Positions 38,591 to 47,845 of a stretch of 64,000 nt of DNA are shown piece by piece; positions within the stretch are counted from its first letter, which is position 1; each line of letters opens with the position of its first letter. This stretch comes from Hyphomicrobiales bacterium (GTDB taxonomy: Bacteria > Pseudomonadota > Alphaproteobacteria > Rhizobiales > Rhizobiaceae). The translations under genes and the position numbers were made by a program. Location: assembly GCA_900468625.1 (NCBI GenBank), contig UBUL01000004.1, positions 62,001-126,000 of the forward strand. Direction: 5' to 3'. Below the pieces are notes generated by a model. The model was given only the letters and a program-made list of their open reading frames with translations, did not search any database and was not told the DNA's origin.

Positions 38591-40453
38591 CTATTCCGCA
38601 TCCGCCGCGATGAAGCCGCCGGATTGGCGAGCCCAAAGCTCCGAATAGAGGCCGCCGCGGGCGATCAGCTCGTCATGGGTCCCCTCCTCGATGATCTTAC
38701 CCTCGTCGATGACGATCAGACGGTCGAGCTTAGCGATGGTCGACAGCCGGTGTGCTATCGCGAGAACGGTCTTATCCCTCATCAGCCCTTCCAGATTGGA
38801 CTGAAGCGCTGCCTCTGCCTCCGAATCCAGCGCAGACGTCGCCTCGTCGAGTACCAGAATCGGCGCATTCTTCAGCATGACGCGCGCAATCGCGATGCGC
38901 TGGCGCTGGCCGCCTGAAAGCTTGACGCCGCGCTCGCCGACATGGGCCGCATAAGCGATGCGTCCCTTCTGATCCTCCAGAGCGGTAATAAATCCGTCCG
39001 CCTCCGCCTGTCGCGCCGCCGCCACCATCTGCTCGTCGCCGGCATCGGGGCGGCCAAAAAGGATGTTGTCGCGAATGGAACGATTGAGGAGTGCCGTATC
39101 CTGCGTCACCGTGCCGATGGCGCTACGCAGCGATTCCTGTCTAACCGTGGCGATGTCCTGGCCGTCGATCAGAATACGGCCCCCCTCGAGATCGTAGAAG
39201 CGCAGCAATAGGTTGACGAGTGTCGTCTTGCCCGCCCCCGAGCGGCCGACGATGCCGACTTTCTCTCCCGCACGCACATGGAAAGAGAAATTGTCGATGA
39301 TGCCGCCGCCGCGTCCGTAGTGGAAGCTTACATCGTCAAAGCGGATCTCTGGGCCTTTGACCGTCAGGTCCCTCGCGTCAGGCCGATCGACAAGCCCTAT
39401 CGCCTCGGAGATCATCTCGGCCGAATTCTGGATGGTGCCGAGATTGCGCATGATGGCATTGAATTGCGACATCATGCGGCCGAACAGCATGTTCAGACGC
39501 AGCACCATGCTGAGCGTGAAGGCGACGCCGCCCGTCGAAATCTCTCCCGCCAGCCAGAGATGCACGGCCAATGCGCCGATGGTGGTGATCATGACGCCGG
39601 AGAGCAGCGCCAGCGAGGAGCGCACGCCGGTCAGCAGCCGCGTGAACGGCATGACGGCTGCCTGGAAGCGGTCGAAGCCGTTTCGGATGTAATGGTCGTT
39701 CTGCTCTTCGCGGCCGAAGAGCTTCAACGTCTGGATATTGGCATAGGCATCGACCATGCGGCCATTCAGCATCGAGGACGCCTCGGCCGCATTACGCGCA
39801 TGCTGCCGGATGCGCGGCACGAAATAGCGGGCGAGCAGCGAAAAGATGCCGATCCACACTGCGATCACCAGCGCCAGCCGCCAGTCGAGCCCACCGACCA
39901 GCGCAATGGTCGATGCGGCATAGATGATGATGAACCAGACCACCTGCAGCAGCGAGACGACGAGATCGCCAAGCGCCTGCCCGGCCGACCAGACCTTGGT
40001 GACGACGCGGCCGGAAAAATCGTTCTGGAAAAACTCGACCGATTGTCGCGCCACATGCCGATAGGCCTGCCAGCGCACGAGGTTGAGAAAGCCCGGGACG
40101 ACCACCTGCTCCTCGACCAGCGCGCCGAGGCTGACGATGACGAAGCGCACGACGAGCACGACGAAGACCATGCCGAGCAGCGTTCCGCCGTGGCCGGCAA
40201 GCAGCCCCGACCACCCCTCGCCCGGCTTCACCTTGTCGAGAATATCGACCAGATGGCCGACGAACCAGAACAGCGCTGCTTCGAGCATGGCGACTGCTCC
40301 GCCGAGCGCCGCCATAGCCAGGAAGGGCCCCTTGGCCTGGCCGACATAGTACCAGATGAACGCACCGAGCGACCGCGGCGGTCGAAGATCGCCACGACGA
40401 TAATAAGGATCAATCCACGTCTCGAACAGACGGAATACCGAACGAATGAACAT
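38591..40453 (-). CDS. ABC exporter, fused permease-ATPase (paralog A)
   Basis: A 620-residue half-transporter of the MsbA/lipid-drug exporter class. Six-helix permease domain (about 30-340), then an ATPase with Walker A GRSGAGKTTLVNLLL, signature LSGGQRQRIAIARV, Walker B ILVLDEATSALDSE and H-loop IAHRLSTI. ATG 40453 is favoured over a frame reaching 40504. It is paralogous to the gene at 41620, including the C-terminal ELWARQSGGF. Both ATP sites are complete, so it can act as a homodimer. Substrate unknown. Confidence 0.92.
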   Translation of the reverse strand: MFIRSVFRLFETWIDPYYRRGDLRPPRSLGAFIWYYVGQAKGPFLAMAALGGAVAMLEAALFWFVGHLVDILDKVKPGEGWSGLLAGHGGTLLGMVFVVLVVRFVIVSLGALVEEQVVVPGFLNLVRWQAYRHVARQSVEFFQNDFSGRVVTKVWSAGQALGDLVVSLLQVVWFIIIYAASTIALVGGLDWRLALVIAVWIGIFSLLARYFVPRIRQHARNAAEASSMLNGRMVDAYANIQTLKLFGREEQNDHYIRNGFDRFQAAVMPFTRLLTGVRSSLALLSGVMITTIGALAVHLWLAGEISTGGVAFTLSMVLRLNMLFGRMMSQFNAIMRNLGTIQNSAEMISEAIGLVDRPDARDLTVKGPEIRFDDVSFHYGRGGGIIDNFSFHVRAGEKVGIVGRSGAGKTTLVNLLLRFYDLEGGRILIDGQDIATVRQESLRSAIGTVTQDTALLNRSIRDNILFGRPDAGDEQMVAAARQAEADGFITALEDQKGRIAYAAHVGERGVKLSGGQRQRIAIARVMLKNAPILVLDEATSALDSEAEAALQSNLEGLMRDKTVLAIAHRLSTIAKLDRLIVIDEGKIIEEGTHDELIARGGLYSELWARQSGGFIAADAE

Positions 40454-40894
40454 GTCCAGCGATATAGGGAATTTCCGAAGGTCCGGAAAGTAAAGGCTGG
40501 CCACGGCAAAGGTTACATTTTCGTTAGAATAGCTGTCTGTGCGCTATGATCGAGCGCCAAGCGCCAAATGACGACCGAGCTGCAATTTCGTTCAAGACCG
40601 GAAAACGCGATGCCTCGATATTGCCGGAAGCCATTATCGAGTGAGATTCATGCCCGCCATCTCCCCGCAAGCCGAAGCGATGTATCCGCGGCATCCGTTA
40701 TCAATCCGCACCTTGCCCACGGTGAACCTGCCAGCCGGATATCCCGCCGCGAAAAACAGCGCGATTGCAGATTTCGTCGCCCGGAAAGCTTCACCTGCAG
40801 TCAGACCGGACCTTTCGGGCGGATCGACAGCCGAAATAGGCACATCGGCCCAGGCCTTGCCGCCGATATTCCGCTCTTCCATGGGGGCGGTCGC
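40454..40894. other. Intergenic region between divergent transporter genes
   Basis: About 440 bp between the ABC exporter start and the LysE-type start. I see no gene with family support; short open frames here overlap one another. Must contain both promoters. No repeat or clear operator noted. Confidence 0.45.
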
Positions 40895-41506
40895 ATGAGC
40901 ATCGACTTTCTGATAACGACCCTCATCGTCGTGGCGTCTCCCGGCACCGGCGCAATCTACACGCTTGCCGCCGGATTATCGGGCGGTGCGAGGGCGAGTA
41001 TAGTCGCCGCGTTCGGCTGCACGCTCGGTATCATCCCGCATTTGCTTGCCGCAATAAGCGGCCTTGCCGCACTCCTGCACACCAGTGCCGTGGCATTTCA
41101 AGCGCTCAAATGGCTCGGAGTGGCCTATCTGCTCTACATGGCCTGGTCGATGTTTTTGGAACGGGGCATTATGCGCGTTGACGGTGCACCGACCGACAAG
41201 AGCACGCGGCAAGTGATCGCCTCGGCAATCCTGATCAATCTGCTCAATCCCAAATTATCGATCTTTTTCTTCGCCTTCCTGCCTCAATTCGTGATGCCGG
41301 ATCAGCCGAATCCGATTGCGCTGATGCTGAAGCTGAGCCTGGTATTTATGGCGCTCACCTTCGTCATTTTCGCAGGCTATGGCGTGTTCGCGGCCTATCT
41401 GCGCCGCCGTATCGTTGCAAATCCGGCCGTTCAGTCTTGGATGCGGCGAAGCTTTGCGGCCGCCTTCGGATTGCTCGCGGTACAACTTGCTCTTGCGAGC
41501 CGTTAG
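40895..41506 (+). CDS. LysE/RhtB-family amino-acid exporter
   Basis: A 203-residue inner-membrane protein with about six helices. Marks: FLITTLIVVASPGTGAIYTL (the SPGP-like start), SGGARASIVAAFGCTLG, and INLLNPKLSIFFFAFLPQFV. The family exports amino acids or homoserine lactones. ATG 40895 is within the frame that runs from 40568. It is flanked by two minus-strand ABC exporters. Substrate unknown. Confidence 0.9.
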   Translation: MSIDFLITTLIVVASPGTGAIYTLAAGLSGGARASIVAAFGCTLGIIPHLLAAISGLAALLHTSAVAFQALKWLGVAYLLYMAWSMFLERGIMRVDGAPTDKSTRQVIASAILINLLNPKLSIFFFAFLPQFVMPDQPNPIALMLKLSLVFMALTFVIFAGYGVFAAYLRRRIVANPAVQSWMRRSFAAAFGLLAVQLALASR

Positions 41507-41581
41507 AGCCTCGGCCTTTTAGCGGCCGGCCTGAAGCCTTTGTTCCGCCAAAACGGCATCGTCCAAAGGCGCATGGAAGCA

Positions 41582-41611
41582 ACAACCGGGGCGCCTCGGC
41601 GCCCCGGTTGT
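41582..41611. terminator. Long GC hairpin between convergent transporter genes
   Basis: ACAACCGGGGCGCC and GGCGCCCCGGTTGT are a perfect 14-bp inverted repeat around TC. It lies between the stops of the LysE-type gene (41506) and the opposing ABC exporter (41620). There is no strong T-run on either side, so termination is likely but not certain. Confidence 0.6.
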
Positions 41612-41619
41612 CCAGCTCG

Positions 41620-43473
41620 CTATTGTGCTGCCGCCTCGACCTCTTCGTGGTCGGCGAGGAAACCGCCGGACTGGCGGCTCCAGAGTTCGGCATAAATGCC
41701 GCCATTCTTGACCAGTTCCTGATGCGTGCCCATTTCGATGATCCGGCCTTTGTCGAGAACGACGAGGCGGTCCATCTCGGTCAAGGTCGACAGGCGGTGG
41801 GCGATCGCAATCACCGTCTTGCCGTGCATCAGCGCGAAGAGGTTTTCCTGGATCGCCGCCTCCACTTCGGAATCGAGCGCCGAGGTTGCCTCGTCGAGCA
41901 CCAGGATCGGTGCATCCTTCAGGAAGACGCGGGCGATCGCGATACGCTGCCGCTGGCCGCCTGACAGTTTGACGCCCCGCTCGCCGACCTGCGCATCGAG
42001 CCCCGTGCGGCCATGCATGTCGACCAGTCCCTCGATGAACTCCCAGGCATTGGCGCGCTTGGCCGCCTGGATGATGTCCTCGTCGGTCGCGTCCGGGCGG
42101 CCGTAGGCGATGTTGTCGCGGATCGAGCGGTGCAGCAGGGACGTATCCTGTGTCACCACGCCGACCATCGAGCGAAGGCTGTCCTGCGTCACCCCGGCAA
42201 TGTCATGGCCATCGATGGTGATGCGGCCGCTTTCCAGATCGTAGAAGCGCAGCAGCAGGTTCATCAGCGTCGTCTTGCCGGCGCCCGAGCGGCCGACGAG
42301 ACCGACCTTTTCGCCCGCGCGGATGTCGAGGCTCAGATCCTCCATGACGCCCTTCGCCTTGCCATAGTGGAAGCGAATGTGCTCGAACCGGATCGCACCC
42401 TGCTTGGCAACGATCGCCGAAGCTGCCGGCTTGTCGACGATGTCGTGCGGCTTCGTCATCATCTCCATGCCGTCATAAACGGTGCCGATGTTCTCGAAGA
42501 GCGCCGAGACTTCCCACATCACCCACTGCGACATGCCGTTGACGCGCATGGCAAGGCCGATGGCAATGGCGATGGAGCCGACCGAGATCGAGCCGCTGAG
42601 CCAGAACCAGATCGACAGAGCCGAGACGATGAACAGCGCCGCGCAGTTGTTGAAATAGACCGAGGCGTGGAACAGCGTCACCTTGCGCATCTGCTTGTGC
42701 ACGGTATCGAGGAATTCCTCCATGCCGGCCTTGGCATATTTCTCCTCGCGGCCCGCATGGGAGAACAGCTTCACCGTGGCGATGTTGGTGTAGCTGTCGA
42801 CCACACGACCCGTCATCGACGAGCGCGCATCGGCCTGCTGCGCGGCGATCTTGCGCAGTACCGGCACGAAATAGCCGACGATGGCGACATAGACGCCAAG
42901 CCAGACCAGGATCGGGATCATCAGCCGCCAGTCCGCCGCCCCGATGACGAGGATCATCGATAGGAAATAGGTGAACACGTAGACGAAGACGTCCAGGATC
43001 TTCATGACCGTTTCGCGCACGGCAAGCGAGGTCTGCATCACCTTGGTGGCGACGCGGCCCGCGAACTCGTTGGCGAAAAAGGTCATGCTGTGGCGCAGCA
43101 GGAAGCGGTGCATCTGCCAGCGCGCAATCATCGGATAGTTGCCGAGCAGCACCTGATGCATGATGAAGCTGTCGAGGATCGCCGCTGCCGGCAAGCCGAC
43201 AAGCACCATCGCGCCCATCCAGAAGAGCTTGTGCCATTCCGTCTGCAGGAATGTCGTCTTATCCGCCTTCGTCAGCCAGTCGACGATGTTTCCGAGAAAC
43301 TGGAATAGCGCCACCTCACCGATCGCAATCGACATGGTGAGAATGCTCATGGCGATCAGCCACGGCAGGGCCGGCCTGGAATAATGCCAGCAGAAGGCGA
43401 AGAGGCCGCGCGGCGGCGTATCCGGCACCTCGCTCGGGAATGGATTTAGTCGGCGTTCGAACCAGCCAAACAT
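41620..43473 (-). CDS. ABC exporter, fused permease-ATPase (paralog B)
   Basis: A 617-residue half-transporter paralogous to the one ending at 38591. Permease domain with six helices, ATPase with GRSGAGKTTLMNLLL, LSGGQRQRIAIARV and ILVLDEATSALDSE, and the same C-terminal ELWSRQSGGF ending. ATG 43473 is chosen, giving MFGWFERRLNPFPSEVPDTP; the frame extends to 43506. Complete ATP sites favour a homodimer, though pairing with paralog A is possible. Substrate unknown. Confidence 0.92.
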   Translation of the reverse strand: MFGWFERRLNPFPSEVPDTPPRGLFAFCWHYSRPALPWLIAMSILTMSIAIGEVALFQFLGNIVDWLTKADKTTFLQTEWHKLFWMGAMVLVGLPAAAILDSFIMHQVLLGNYPMIARWQMHRFLLRHSMTFFANEFAGRVATKVMQTSLAVRETVMKILDVFVYVFTYFLSMILVIGAADWRLMIPILVWLGVYVAIVGYFVPVLRKIAAQQADARSSMTGRVVDSYTNIATVKLFSHAGREEKYAKAGMEEFLDTVHKQMRKVTLFHASVYFNNCAALFIVSALSIWFWLSGSISVGSIAIAIGLAMRVNGMSQWVMWEVSALFENIGTVYDGMEMMTKPHDIVDKPAASAIVAKQGAIRFEHIRFHYGKAKGVMEDLSLDIRAGEKVGLVGRSGAGKTTLMNLLLRFYDLESGRITIDGHDIAGVTQDSLRSMVGVVTQDTSLLHRSIRDNIAYGRPDATDEDIIQAAKRANAWEFIEGLVDMHGRTGLDAQVGERGVKLSGGQRQRIAIARVFLKDAPILVLDEATSALDSEVEAAIQENLFALMHGKTVIAIAHRLSTLTEMDRLVVLDKGRIIEMGTHQELVKNGGIYAELWSRQSGGFLADHEEVEAAAQ

Positions 43474-43866
43474 TGAAATGCTCCAAAGACTCGACCCTTC
43501 GACCACCCGCTGCGCGCAAAGGTCGCAGACTCATATGGTGGCCGGGCGGTAAAACGACGAGGCCATGCAGGCCGCGCAGTGATTTAAAGAAGGGGGGTAC
43601 TTGCAAATACGCGCCTTGCAGCGCTCTTCAAATCCGTGGATTCACGGTTCGGAGGCGCATAATCACAAACAAGATATCCATCTGAGCCTCCTTCTTTCGC
43701 AAGTTGTAGAGCGCCCGTCTTTTAGCGCGACTTTTCTTGTTTGAAAAGCGAAATATGCCTGAAAAATGGGCTAAATCCTTCAATTCTGTTTATGGCAGGC
43801 ATCATGGAAACTAAGGGCTCGCCAAAAATCGAAGACAAATCCAGGCGATTTCGCTAGTTGCAGCAC
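43474..43866. other. Intergenic region between divergent genes
   Basis: About 390 bp between an ABC exporter and trmL. No gene recognised. CTTTTC (43731-43736) and GAAAAG (43743-43748) form a small inverted repeat in an AT-rich part near trmL. Confidence 0.45.
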
Positions 43867-44346
43867 ATGACAAAACTTCGCATCGCTCTCTACCAGCCCG
43901 ATATTCCCGGCAATACCGGTACGATCCTGCGGCTCGCCGCCTGCCTCGGCCTCGGCGTCGACATCATCGAGCCGGCGGGTTTCGACATCTCCGACCGCAA
44001 TCTGAAGCGCGCCGGCATGGACTATCTTGCCTCCGTCGCCCTCACGCGGCATGTGAACTGGGAGCGCTTCGAGGCATGGCGGCAGGAAAGCGGCCGCCGG
44101 CTGGTGCTGGCCTCGACGAAGGCAGCTCAGCCTTACACCGGCTTCGCCTACCGCGATGGCGATGTGCTTCTCTTCGGCCGCGAGAGCGCCGGCGTCCCGG
44201 ACCACGTACACGAAAGAGCCGGCGGTCGCGTTCTCATCCCCATGGTCGAAGGCCAACGCTCCATCAATGTCGCCATGTCCGCGGCGATGATAGCGGGTGA
44301 AGCGCTGCGGCAAACGCAATGGTCGCCGCCTGCACCCCGAGCCTGA
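43867..44346 (+). CDS. trmL: tRNA (cytidine(34)-2'-O)-methyltransferase TrmL
   Basis: A 159-residue SPOUT methyltransferase modifying the wobble base of tRNA-Leu. The knot motifs are present: ALYQPDIPGNTGTILRLAA, LFGRESAGVPDHVHE and LIPMVEGQRSINVAMSAAMI. Short length without a TRAM domain fits TrmL/YibK. ATG 43867 is preferred to TTG 43858. Expected in the cytoplasm as a dimer. Confidence 0.93.
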   Translation: MTKLRIALYQPDIPGNTGTILRLAACLGLGVDIIEPAGFDISDRNLKRAGMDYLASVALTRHVNWERFEAWRQESGRRLVLASTKAAQPYTGFAYRDGDVLLFGRESAGVPDHVHERAGGRVLIPMVEGQRSINVAMSAAMIAGEALRQTQWSPPAPRA

Positions 44347-44440
44347 ATGTCGCACCCGAATAGGCGTTGGCACACCGAATAAAGTGTGAGAAGCTTCATT
44401 ATGGAATGCTCTAACTCAGGCGACCTTGGCGAGGTGACCC

Positions 44441-45589
44441 ATGTTCCAGACGGCATTCACGCTTTCCCTCACGCAGTTTGCGCGCGCATTGAGCCTCCCC
44501 GAACGGCTCCAGCATTCGCCTGCTCGCAATCTGGCCCTCGAAGGCTTTCGCCAACGGAATTTCGCCCTTGATGCCCTGTTCTACGATGTCAAGGTGATCA
44601 CGCCGGAAGAGGCCTTCTACATCAGCGATTCCCTGGCCGCCGAAGGCGCGATCATGATCGTCCCGCCGAGCGGCCTTGGGGCGCTCACCCTCTGCGAAAC
44701 CATCGATGAGTTCGTCCTGCGCGGAGGCGGCAATGCCCGGGCGCTTGCCGTCGCCGGCATCGGCGGTTCGGCGCTCGGCGCCGCCGCTTTCGCCCGCAAC
44801 GTGGCCGATGCGCTCGACGCGCCCGTCGCAGTCGTCGTCTCGGGCTATGGCATCGCCGATGTCATCACTGAAGCCTTCGGCGGACTGTTTTTCTTCGGCC
44901 ACCTGCGAGGCCTGCGGCCATTTCTCGAAAGCCTGGACGACCTTGCCGGCCGCCCCAGGGTCGGCGCGGATCGCGACGAAACGACCGCCCGAGCGAGCCT
45001 CGATACCAGAACCGTGCAGGCGCTTCTTGCCGACCGCCGCCTTTCCTTCCGCCTGCTCGCTGGCCACTCCAAGGGCAATCTCGTGCTGTCGGCCGCACTG
45101 CATAACCTTTGGAAACAGGACGAAGGGCGGGTCGCCGAACTGGCGCGGCATACGAAGATCGTGACGATCGGCACGCGCATCGCCATGCCGCCGGTTTTCA
45201 CCGACGTCGTCGACGTCATGGGCGAATGGGACTGGTTCGGCGAGATCAACTCCCGGCCGTTCATTCATGCCGATCGGCGCGTTCCGCAGGCGTGGCATCA
45301 CACGAACACCGACTTGGGCGGGCATCTGCCTGTGACAACCACGCTTCGGGAAATCCTTGCGGCATCGCCAATCGTCGAGAGCCCCCAAGCAGCGGACCAT
45401 CAGACCGAAACGCCCGGTGCGATATCCGAACCGGCAATGCCGCACACGGAGGCTCTCTTGCCTCCCGTTCCGGGCGGAAGACAACGAGCAACGATAGAAA
45501 TGGTCAAGAAAGCCTTCTCTGCAGGCATCGCGGTCCAGCCGGCCGGATCCGGCGCATCGGATGATCCGCAATCAGCCAACCCGCATTGA
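44441..45589 (+). CDS. Alpha/beta-hydrolase-like protein
   Basis: A 382-residue protein. The segment FRLLAGHSKGNLVLSAALH is a nucleophile elbow with Ser210, as in lipase/esterase folds, and WDWFGEINSRPFIHADRRVP could carry the acid and His. Its C-terminal 80 residues (SPQAADHQTETPGAISEPAM onward) are low complexity. No specific family recognised. GAGGTG lies a few bases before ATG 44441. Substrate unknown; the hydrolase call rests on the single motif. Confidence 0.7.
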   Translation: MFQTAFTLSLTQFARALSLPERLQHSPARNLALEGFRQRNFALDALFYDVKVITPEEAFYISDSLAAEGAIMIVPPSGLGALTLCETIDEFVLRGGGNARALAVAGIGGSALGAAAFARNVADALDAPVAVVVSGYGIADVITEAFGGLFFFGHLRGLRPFLESLDDLAGRPRVGADRDETTARASLDTRTVQALLADRRLSFRLLAGHSKGNLVLSAALHNLWKQDEGRVAELARHTKIVTIGTRIAMPPVFTDVVDVMGEWDWFGEINSRPFIHADRRVPQAWHHTNTDLGGHLPVTTTLREILAASPIVESPQAADHQTETPGAISEPAMPHTEALLPPVPGGRQRATIEMVKKAFSAGIAVQPAGSGASDDPQSANPH

Positions 45590-45678
45590 TTGCGTCATAA
45601 AGGGTGTGTTTGCCGCAAGCATGCTGAGATATGCTTCGGCCTCATTGCCCGTCGCTGCGAGCCGGTTTTTCGTTCGGC

Positions 45679-45936
45679 TCAATCCGCCGACGGCAGGCGC
45701 CGCATGGTAAATTCGATGCGATCGCCGTCCACCTGACGCCAGCTTTCCACTTCGGTCCAATAGGCAGCTTTCGGAAATTCATCGAACCACTCGCGCGCCT
45801 TTTCACGCGCTTCGGGGCGACTGAGACAAAAGGTTTCGCGAACAAATTCGCTTTTCCCGCCTGCAGGGTGATCCTGCCGGTAACGGAATATTCTGTTTCT
45901 CAACCCATCCAAGGGCGGCGGTCCAGGTATCCTCAT
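45679..45936 (-). CDS. Small conserved protein of unknown function
   Basis: An 85-residue basic protein beginning MRIPGPPPLDGLRNRIFRYR, with a central FCLSRPEAREKAREWFDEFP and a beta-like WRQVDGDRIEFTMRRLPSAD end. No signal peptide or helices. GAGG precedes ATG 45936 by about ten bases. It is convergent with the hydrolase gene and divergent from hemF. Not a family I can name. Confidence 0.65.
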   Translation of the reverse strand: MRIPGPPPLDGLRNRIFRYRQDHPAGGKSEFVRETFCLSRPEAREKAREWFDEFPKAAYWTEVESWRQVDGDRIEFTMRRLPSAD

Positions 45937-46110
45937 GACAAAACCTCGCCTTCGAGAGGGGGAACATAATACCGCATGGTGAAATTTGCGAGTCGATTCT
46001 CCTGCGGCTCCGCCGCACTGGCAGCGCCGCAATCTTGCTGATATTCCAAATCACGATACATACGGTGCGAATCGCGGGCCGCCGGCTGCTCGCACCGTCG
46101 GAGAGCGTGA

Positions 46111-47022
46111 ATGGAACGACCCAATCTTCCCAAGGGATTACCCGAGGATATTGAAGAAAAGAAAGAGGCCGCACGGCACTGGTTCGAAGGCCTGCGCGAC
46201 ACGATCTGCGCGGAATTCGAGCAGCTGGAAAACGAGCTGACCGGCCCCCTTTCCGACCAGGAGCCCGGCCGTTTCGTGGCCAAGGACTGGCAGCGGGAGA
46301 AGGGTCAGGGCGGCGGCGGCCGCATGTCCATGATGGAAGGCCGCGTCTTCGAAAAGGTCGGGGTCCACACTTCGACGGTCTACGGCGAATTCTCTCCCGA
46401 CTTCCGCAGCCATATCCCAGGCGCCGAGGAAGATCCCCGCTTCTGGGCCTCGGGGCTCTCGGTGATCGCCCACCCCGTCAATCCGAACGTGCCGACCGTG
46501 CACATGAATACGCGCATGGTGGTGACGACGAGCCAATGGTTCGGCGGCGGCGCCGATCTGACGCCGATGCTCGACCGCCGGCGCACCCAGGAAGATCCCG
46601 ACACTGTCCTCTTCCATCGCGCCATGCAGATCGTCTGCGACCGCCATTCCGTCGCCGACTATCAGCGCTACAAGAACTGGTGCGACGAATATTTCTTCCT
46701 GAAGCACCGCAACGAGCCTCGAGGAATCGGCGGCATCTTCTTCGACTGGCTGCATTCGACGGAAGAAGCCGGCGGCTGGAGCGCGGATTTCGCCTTCACC
46801 CGCGATGTCGGCCGCGCTTTCGCGATGGTCTATCCGCGGATCGTTCGCTCCAATTTCAACGAAACATGGGCGGAGGAGGATCGCGACGAGCAATTAATTC
46901 GCCGCGGACGTTATGTGGAGTTCAATTTGCTCTACGATAGAGGTACAATATTCGGGCTGAAGACAGGCGGCAACGTCGAGTCGATCCTATCGTCTCTGCC
47001 GCCGGTGGTGCGTTGGCCCTGA
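46111..47022 (+). CDS. hemF: Oxygen-dependent coproporphyrinogen III oxidase
   Basis: A 303-residue cytoplasmic enzyme converting coproporphyrinogen III to protoporphyrinogen IX with oxygen. Conserved stretches: [21 protein letters not shown] (in part), [24 protein letters not shown], and [19 protein letters not shown]. Start supported by GGAG seven bases before ATG 46111. Supplies haem used by the bc1 complex genes elsewhere in the window. Confidence 0.96.
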   Translation: MERPNLPKGLPEDIEEKKEAARHWFEGLRDTICAEFEQLENELTGPLSDQEPGRFVAKDWQREKGQGGGGRMSMMEGRVFEKVGVHTSTVYGEFSPDFRSHIPGAEEDPRFWASGLSVIAHPVNPNVPTVHMNTRMVVTTSQWFGGGADLTPMLDRRRTQEDPDTVLFHRAMQIVCDRHSVADYQRYKNWCDEYFFLKHRNEPRGIGGIFFDWLHSTEEAGGWSADFAFTRDVGRAFAMVYPRIVRSNFNETWAEEDRDEQLIRRGRYVEFNLLYDRGTIFGLKTGGNVESILSSLPPVVRWP

Positions 47023-47214
47023 ACATGCCGCACAAAATCGCATGGCGGTTTGCGATAGCGGCGTGGAAAACAAAGGATCGAAGCACAGTCAGCGATCTGA
47101 AAGACCGCGACGTGCTTCGGGCGTTCAGAAAAAAATTTAATCGGACAATGCCCTAAAATCGGCGGGAGGGATGCCTAAGTGACCTAATGCTCGTTCCAAT
47201 CGGAGGAGGTTGTA

Positions 47215-47493
47215 ATGGCAGCAGAGAAACAAGTCACGGAAGCTTCGAAAGAACAGAAACTTTCGCGCGCAGTCGACAGTCCGGAATTCATCGTCCGGCT
47301 GGCCGAGGATATGCGGATCCGCAGTGGATCCGATCTGCCCCTTTCCTGTTTCATCGAGCAGGTAAGAATGCAATTGGCAGGCAAGTCGCCGAAGGATATC
47401 GTCCGCTTCGCGGCCGATCGTTCGGCAAGACAGGCGCCGATTACCAAGTATCAATCATCGGACTGCTTCAAATCCTGGGCAATGCCGGATTGA
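47215..47493 (+). CDS. Small protein of unknown function
   Basis: A 92-residue soluble protein with an alpha-helical look (EFIVRLAEDMRIRS, SCFIEQVRMQLAGKSPKDIV). Two cysteines, no signal peptide. GGAGG lies six bases before ATG 47215, which is strong support. It is followed 125 bp later by the DUF1059 gene. Not recognised. Confidence 0.65.
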   Translation: MAAEKQVTEASKEQKLSRAVDSPEFIVRLAEDMRIRSGSDLPLSCFIEQVRMQLAGKSPKDIVRFAADRSARQAPITKYQSSDCFKSWAMPD

Positions 47494-47618
47494 ATTCGAA
47501 AGACCGACGCCGGCGAGCGATAGACTTGCCGGATGGCGGAAACCTTTTCCCGCCCATCGCGTTTAGGCCTTCATGCCTTTCGCAGGGCGAAAAGGATTGA
47601 AAGATAGAGGAGGAAGAT

Positions 47619-47804
47619 ATGCGGCTATTCGAATGTGGTACGCTCGTGCCCGGTTGCGCCTGGCATACCCGCGCCAAGGATGACGCCGAGGTGGTCCGCC
47701 GCGCCGTCGAACATATGCGGGAGGCGCATGGCGAAACCATCATCCGCGAAAACATGGTCGACAATATCAAAGCAAGGATTCGCGACGAGGCCAATGCGGC
47801 CTGA
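47619..47804 (+). CDS. DUF1059 protein
   Basis: A 61-residue protein of the DUF1059 family: MRLFECGTLVPGCAWHTRAK, then AVEHMREAHGETII. Two cysteines and a histidine near the N-terminus (CGTLVPGCAWH) recall a metal- or redox-binding knuckle. GAGGAGGA precedes ATG 47619. Cytoplasmic; function unknown. Confidence 0.8.
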   Translation: MRLFECGTLVPGCAWHTRAKDDAEVVRRAVEHMREAHGETIIRENMVDNIKARIRDEANAA

Positions 47805-47845
47805 TCGGCGGTTCGCCAGTCAACCCCGCGGATCAGATTTCATTA

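Noticed and set aside
39278..40549. A 423-codon plus-strand frame opposite ABC exporter A
   Set aside because: Antisense of the ATPase and permease domains; His/Asp-rich composition typical of a shadow frame.
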